Assembly: GCA_003131985.1 (NCBI GenBank)
Contig: PKWH01000223.1
Span: 3,202-10,987 of the forward strand
Source: Acidobacteriota bacterium
GTDB lineage: Bacteria; Acidobacteriota; Terriglobia; Acidiferrales; UBA7541
Direction: 5' to 3'
DNA: 7,786 nt
The notes beneath the pieces are model-generated. The model saw nothing but the letters and a program-made list of their open reading frames with translations. It was not told the origin of the DNA and ran no database searches. The position numbers and the translations under genes are program-made. Of the stretch, positions 4,673 through 7,786 are shown piece after piece (position 1 is the stretch's first letter; each line of letters begins with the position of its first letter).

Positions 4673-7123
4673 CTACTCTTCGCGAAGAGCTTGCATGGGA
4701 TCCACGAGCGTCGCGCGGCGCGCCGGGAAATAGCACGAAGCTAGCGCGATGCTAAAGAGAAACAAAGTGACACCGACCAACGTTACGCCGTCGAGCGCAC
4801 TGAGGCCGTAGAGAACCTGCGCAAGGAGGCGCGACGCTGCAGCAGCAGCCAGCAAACCGATGGCGGCTCCGATTGCCACCAGCTTTCCCACTTGCCAGAC
4901 CAGCAGGCGGACTACGCCGCCAGGATGTGCTCCGAGCGCCATGCGGATGCAGATCTCTTTCGTGCGCTGGCTGACTGCGAAGGAAGTGACACTTACGATT
5001 CCGACCGATGCCAGCAGCAGAGCGAGCAGACCGAGCGTCGCTGCGAGCAACGCGCCAATCTGGGAGGGCCAGATCCAGAAGGACAAGTTCTCCTCAAGCG
5101 GCTTTGCCGTGCTGGACAGTTTCGGTTCGATCTCACGCGCCAGCCCCGGCAGCGCGGCAATCAACGGCCCCGGGTCGCCCTTCACGCTAACCAGTATTTT
5201 CGGTTCGTGGAATTCGTCGAGCGCCGCGGGCTGCAGCGGAAGATAAAGATAGGGCAGGCTGGCGGACCAGAGGTAGACATTGCGCGTGTCGCGGACGACG
5301 CCAACGATTTCGAAGGGCGACGATTTGCGTCCCTGACGAAGGCGCTTCCCAATCGGCTCCTGACCCGGCCAAAGCTGCCGGGCCAGCGATTCGTTCACGA
5401 CAGCGACACGTGCCCCGGCTGAGGATTCCTGGGCGGTGAAGGATCTTCCTCGTGCAACGCTGATGCCGAGCGTGTCGAAGAATTCAGGCGAGACGAGGTT
5501 GAAATTAACGATGGGCAGCTTTTGTTCGGCAGGCAAATCCTCGCCGTCGGCGAACACCGAGGTTTGCGAAAAATCATTTCCCAACGGGACAGTGGTTGAC
5601 GTGGCAACATTGCGCACGCCCGGCAGCGCCTGAATTCGTTCCGCAAGCCGCCGGTCGAATTCGAGGCGTCGCGCGGAATCGTAGCCCAACACAAGCAAGT
5701 CGGGCGTGAGGACGGCCACGTGTGCCACATCGAAGCCGGTATCGATGCGCTGGGCTTTGTGGAGCGCGCGTACGAGAAGACCGGCGGCAATCAATAGGAA
5801 AAGCGAACCGCCCACCTGCGCGACGACGAACACGCTGCGCATGCGTCTTCCCTTGCGATAGGTGCTGGTGCCGCTTTCCTCGCGAATGGCCACCAGCGGA
5901 TCCTGCCGGGAAGCGCGCAACGCGGGCATCAGCCCGGAGACGACGCCGCTCAGCAGAGAGATCCCGGCTAAGTAAAGCGCGACGCGCCAGTCTGGGCTTA
6001 CATCGAGAGAAAGCGCGGGGGCGCCCGGCGGATGCGCCACGCGAAGCGCAAGTGCGGCCGCCCACCAGGCAATAAGCAGGCCAGCCACTCCCGCCACGCC
6101 GCTCAGCATCAGACTTTCGACAACCATCTGGCGCACCAGGCGTGCGCGCGACGCGCCCAGCGCGATGCGAACTCCCATCTCTTTCTGTCGCGTGACGCCG
6201 CGCGCCAATTGAAGATTTGCCACGTTAGCGCAGGCGATCAGCAAAACCAGGCCGACGGCGATCATGAGCGCAAGCGCCAATGGCGCAAGGTCAGACTTCT
6301 GCTCGGGCTTGAGAAAACTCCCCTTAATAACGAGAACAGTCGAGTTGCGAAGACTTCTTTCATCGGAGGCGTGGAATTGGTTTGCCAGCACAGCCATTTC
6401 GGACTGCGCTTGAGAAATTGTAGCGCCGGGCTTCAAGCGGGCGACCAGGAATATCCAGCCGTCCTCGCGGTTTTCGAGCATGTCCGGTCCCGAGTGCACG
6501 TTGGCGTTCATCATGATCGGTACCCACAGATCGGGCACCTCGGGATCGCAGCCGATGAAATCTCGCGGAGCGATCCCGATGACGGTATAAGCCATGTTGT
6601 TAAGCGTGATCGTGCGTCCCACTAAACCGGCATCGCCGCCGAAACGCCTTTGCCAAAAATTGTAGTTCAGCATGACTACCGGATGAGAACCGGGAGTCTC
6701 GTCTTCTTCCGGAGAAAACGAGCGGCCCAGCGCGGGTGAGGCGCCTAGCAGGTCAAAAAAATTGGCTGAGACCATTTGTGCTTGCAGCAATTCGGGAGTA
6801 GCGCCGCCAGCGCTCAAAAGCATGCGCCCTCCGGCGTACGCCGCGACGCTAGAAAAGGAAGTGCTCCGGTCGCGGTAGTACACATAGGCAGGGTAGGAGA
6901 ATATGCCGGTGCCCAGCTCGCCTTGGACGGCGGAGTAGAGGTTGACCAAGCGCTCGGGATCGCGAGCAGGCAGCGGCCGCAGGAGTACGCCGTTGTACAG
7001 CGAAAAAATGGCGGTGTTCAGCCCGATGCCGAGAGCCAAAGTGAGTACAGCCGCGATAGTGAATCCCGGGCGCTTTGCAAGGACGCGAAGACCGTAGCGA
7101 ATATCTTGAATTAGGGTTCCCAT
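4673..7123 (-). CDS. Acidobacterial duplicated orphan permease (ADOP; MacB/FtsX-like ABC permease)
   Basis: Seen: 816 residues made of two MacB/FtsX modules in tandem. Module 1 has a cytoplasmic start helix (DIRYGLRVLAKRPGF, 7-21), TM1 (about 22-43, ending in the NTAIFS motif), a MacB-type periplasmic domain (about 53-275), and TM2-4 (about 281-305, 335-362, 381-402). Module 2 repeats this: TM5 (431-452), a periplasmic domain (about 455-680), and TM6-8 (about 688-715, 745-770, 778-799). The duplication shows in paired motifs: KEMGVRIALGASRARLVR with KEICIRMALGAHPGGVVR, and ALRASRQDPLVAIREE with ARRATLVDPMQALREE. Known: ADOP proteins abound in Acidobacteria, lack an adjacent ATPase and are of unknown substrate; they are often next to a PadR regulator. 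Neither an ATPase nor PadR is in this window. The ATG at 7123 follows GGGAGGA by 7 bases. Likely an inner-membrane export or mechanotransmission permease; the substrate is not predictable. Confidence 0.95.
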   Translation of the reverse strand: MGTLIQDIRYGLRVLAKRPGFTIAAVLTLALGIGLNTAIFSLYNGVLLRPLPARDPERLVNLYSAVQGELGTGIFSYPAYVYYRDRSTSFSSVAAYAGGRMLLSAGGATPELLQAQMVSANFFDLLGASPALGRSFSPEEDETPGSHPVVMLNYNFWQRRFGGDAGLVGRTITLNNMAYTVIGIAPRDFIGCDPEVPDLWVPIMMNANVHSGPDMLENREDGWIFLVARLKPGATISQAQSEMAVLANQFHASDERSLRNSTVLVIKGSFLKPEQKSDLAPLALALMIAVGLVLLIACANVANLQLARGVTRQKEMGVRIALGASRARLVRQMVVESLMLSGVAGVAGLLIAWWAAALALRVAHPPGAPALSLDVSPDWRVALYLAGISLLSGVVSGLMPALRASRQDPLVAIREESGTSTYRKGRRMRSVFVVAQVGGSLFLLIAAGLLVRALHKAQRIDTGFDVAHVAVLTPDLLVLGYDSARRLEFDRRLAERIQALPGVRNVATSTTVPLGNDFSQTSVFADGEDLPAEQKLPIVNFNLVSPEFFDTLGISVARGRSFTAQESSAGARVAVVNESLARQLWPGQEPIGKRLRQGRKSSPFEIVGVVRDTRNVYLWSASLPYLYLPLQPAALDEFHEPKILVSVKGDPGPLIAALPGLAREIEPKLSSTAKPLEENLSFWIWPSQIGALLAATLGLLALLLASVGIVSVTSFAVSQRTKEICIRMALGAHPGGVVRLLVWQVGKLVAIGAAIGLLAAAAASRLLAQVLYGLSALDGVTLVGVTLFLFSIALASCYFPARRATLVDPMQALREE

Positions 7124-7155
7124 CGCGAAATCCTCCCGCTGGGCCGCTCAGCAAG

Positions 7156-7172
7156 CGCCGCGGCGTGACGCC
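7156..7172. repeat. Overlapping GC palindromes in the permease leader
   Basis: CGCCGCGGCG (7156-7165, a perfect 10-bp palindrome) overlaps GGCGTGACGCC (7162-7172, 5+1+5 inverted repeat). They lie between the candidate promoter and the ribosome site of the permease gene. Possible operator or leader hairpin; function is inferred from position only. Confidence 0.35.
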
Positions 7173-7192
7173 TTCTTTGGTTTTAATTAGCA

Positions 7193-7222
7193 ATTCAATC
7201 TCCGCCCTACTTGCGATGTAAA
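7193..7222 (-). promoter_or_regulatory. Candidate promoter for the ADOP permease
   Basis: On the minus strand, TTTACA (7217-7222, 5 of 6 to the -35 consensus) and TTGAAT (7193-7198, 4 of 6 to the -10) are 18 bases apart, within the most AT-rich part of this gap. The leader would be about 65 bases and contain the GC palindromes at 7156-7172 and the GGGAGGA ribosome site. Confidence 0.3.
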
Positions 7223-7318
7223 TCGTTGAGTGAAAAAGGGAAAGCCGCCATGGATAGAAGACGGCAATAGAAAGGAATGTTCGGTCTAGACACGGAGTGT
7301 TCGAAGACGGACATCTAA

Positions 7319-7334
7319 ATCGAGTCACGTCGAT
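7319..7334 (-). terminator. Weak stem-loop after the DUF2071 gene
   Basis: ATCGA-GTCACG-TCGAT (5-bp stem, 6-base loop) lies 12-27 bases past the stop at 7346, extendable through GGAC/GTCC with bulges. On the minus strand it is followed by only a short TTTA, so it is a poor intrinsic terminator at best. It may still separate this gene from the permease. Confidence 0.2.
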
Positions 7335-7345
7335 CGTCCTGGCGT

Positions 7346-7786
7346 TCATGAAATGTGGGTTCCAATCAACACACGGACTGGGGAGCCGTCTGCAATGAAT
7401 GCGGAATGGGGCTGACGGTTGAGAATTCGCGAGAATTCCGCGCCATAGAGGGCCTCGCAATCGCCGTCGACGCCGGCATCTTTTGTTCTCCAGACTCGCC
7501 ACGGAACATGCACGACCTGGTATTCCTTGCAGTCGCCGCCGGGCCGGACGGCATAGCCCCAATAATGTTCGGTGATGAATTGTTCCAGACTTCCTTCTGC
7601 TGGTTGGATGGAAGCTTCTGACGCCAGTGCGTGGAGGCGACACCATTGACCGTTGAGCTTCCATTGATAGTCGGCTGAAACAGTCGCGTTATTCGTTGCG
7701 ATTTTGTGCTTCATGGGCAGAGCAATGTAGTTCTCTCGGTAAGCTAGCCGCGCTACCAGAGCGATGGCGCGCCTGGGCACGATTTC
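7346..7786 (-). CDS. DUF2071 (YqjF-like, COG3361) protein, C-terminal 146 residues; start beyond the right edge
   Basis: Seen: the minus-strand frame is open from the right window edge to a TGA at 7346-7348. The visible start reads EIVPRRAIALVARLAYRENYIALPMKH and is clearly mid-protein. A GTG at 7778-7780 is in frame but is probably internal, because the sequence before it continues the conserved run. Family landmarks follow: QPAEGSLEQFITEHYWGYAV (a FLTERY-like motif), VHVPWRVW (the H.PW motif) and LYGAEFSRILNRQPHSAFIADGSPV near the end. Known: DUF2071 proteins, about 230-250 residues, have a folded double-domain barrel resembling acetoacetate decarboxylase-like proteins; the function is not settled. 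About 90-100 N-terminal residues are therefore missing. It lies upstream of the permease, 222 bases away, and is probably a separate transcript. Confidence 0.85.
   Translation of the reverse strand, partial: EIVPRRAIALVARLAYRENYIALPMKHKIATNNATVSADYQWKLNGQWCRLHALASEASIQPAEGSLEQFITEHYWGYAVRPGGDCKEYQVVHVPWRVWRTKDAGVDGDCEALYGAEFSRILNRQPHSAFIADGSPVRVLIGTHIS

Noticed and set aside
4676..4689. CTCTTCGCGAAGAG palindrome as a terminator between the convergent genes
   Set aside because: These bases encode the last residues (ALREE) of the permease. There is no U-run after the stem on either strand, and the same ending recurs in the protein's first module as a coding motif.
6032..6625. Plus-strand open frame of 197 residues
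   Set aside because: It is entirely antisense to the permease, His/Arg/Gln-rich, with no domain or ribosome site.
6849..7664. Minus-strand open frame of 271 residues
   Set aside because: It lies in another frame across the permease start, the intergenic gap and the DUF2071 end. It is Arg-rich, has no motif, and would overlap two well-supported genes.

Overview
The window looks like chromosomal DNA from an acidobacterium (Acidobacteriota, probably the Terriglobia/Koribacter/Solibacter side). The main evidence is the 816-residue double FtsX/MacB-type permease at 4673-7123. It has the architecture of the family known as 'acidobacterial duplicated orphan permease' (ADOP). The secreted protein at the left edge and the 72-residue HTH-like protein also resemble proteins I associate with this phylum, but that is recall and not a search result. 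The DNA is moderately GC-rich and densely coding, with good Shine-Dalgarno sites on several genes. I see no rRNA, tRNA, CRISPR array, insertion sequence or attachment site.

Layout. All genes but one lie on the minus strand, so the leftmost genes are the most downstream. 1-623 (-) is the N-terminal 207 residues of a secreted protein cut by the window edge. 847-1065 (-) is a 72-residue HTH-like protein. 3963 down to 1270 (-) is a compact cluster dciA (DUF721) - gatC - gatA - DinB-like protein. gatC/gatA overlap by 4 bases (ATGA) and gatA/DinB-like by 1 base (TGATG), so this is almost certainly one translationally coupled operon. 4115-4591 (+) is a DUF1203 protein, the only plus-strand gene, divergent from dciA and convergent with the permease. 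7123 down to 4673 (-) is the ADOP permease. 7786 down to 7346 (-) is the C-terminal 146 residues of a DUF2071 (YqjF-like) protein whose start lies beyond the right edge.

Gene-free stretches are all shorter than 300 bases: 624-846, 1066-1269, 3578-3612, 3964-4114, 4592-4672 and 7124-7345. They hold candidate promoters and several inverted repeats, which are listed separately. No strong intrinsic terminator was found anywhere.

How the genes work together. GatC and GatA are two subunits of the GatCAB amidotransferase, which makes Gln-tRNA(Gln) and/or Asn-tRNA(Asn) from mischarged Glu-/Asp-tRNA; gatB is not in the window. DciA, the likely loader of the replicative helicase, heads the same transcript, so DNA replication and tRNA amidation may share one promoter. 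The remaining genes have no evident functional link to each other. I see no convincing undescribed multi-gene system. The more interesting leads are the dciA-gatCA operon with a probably leaderless start, the possible metal site of the DUF1203 protein, the small HTH-like protein, and the inverted repeats in two 5' leaders.
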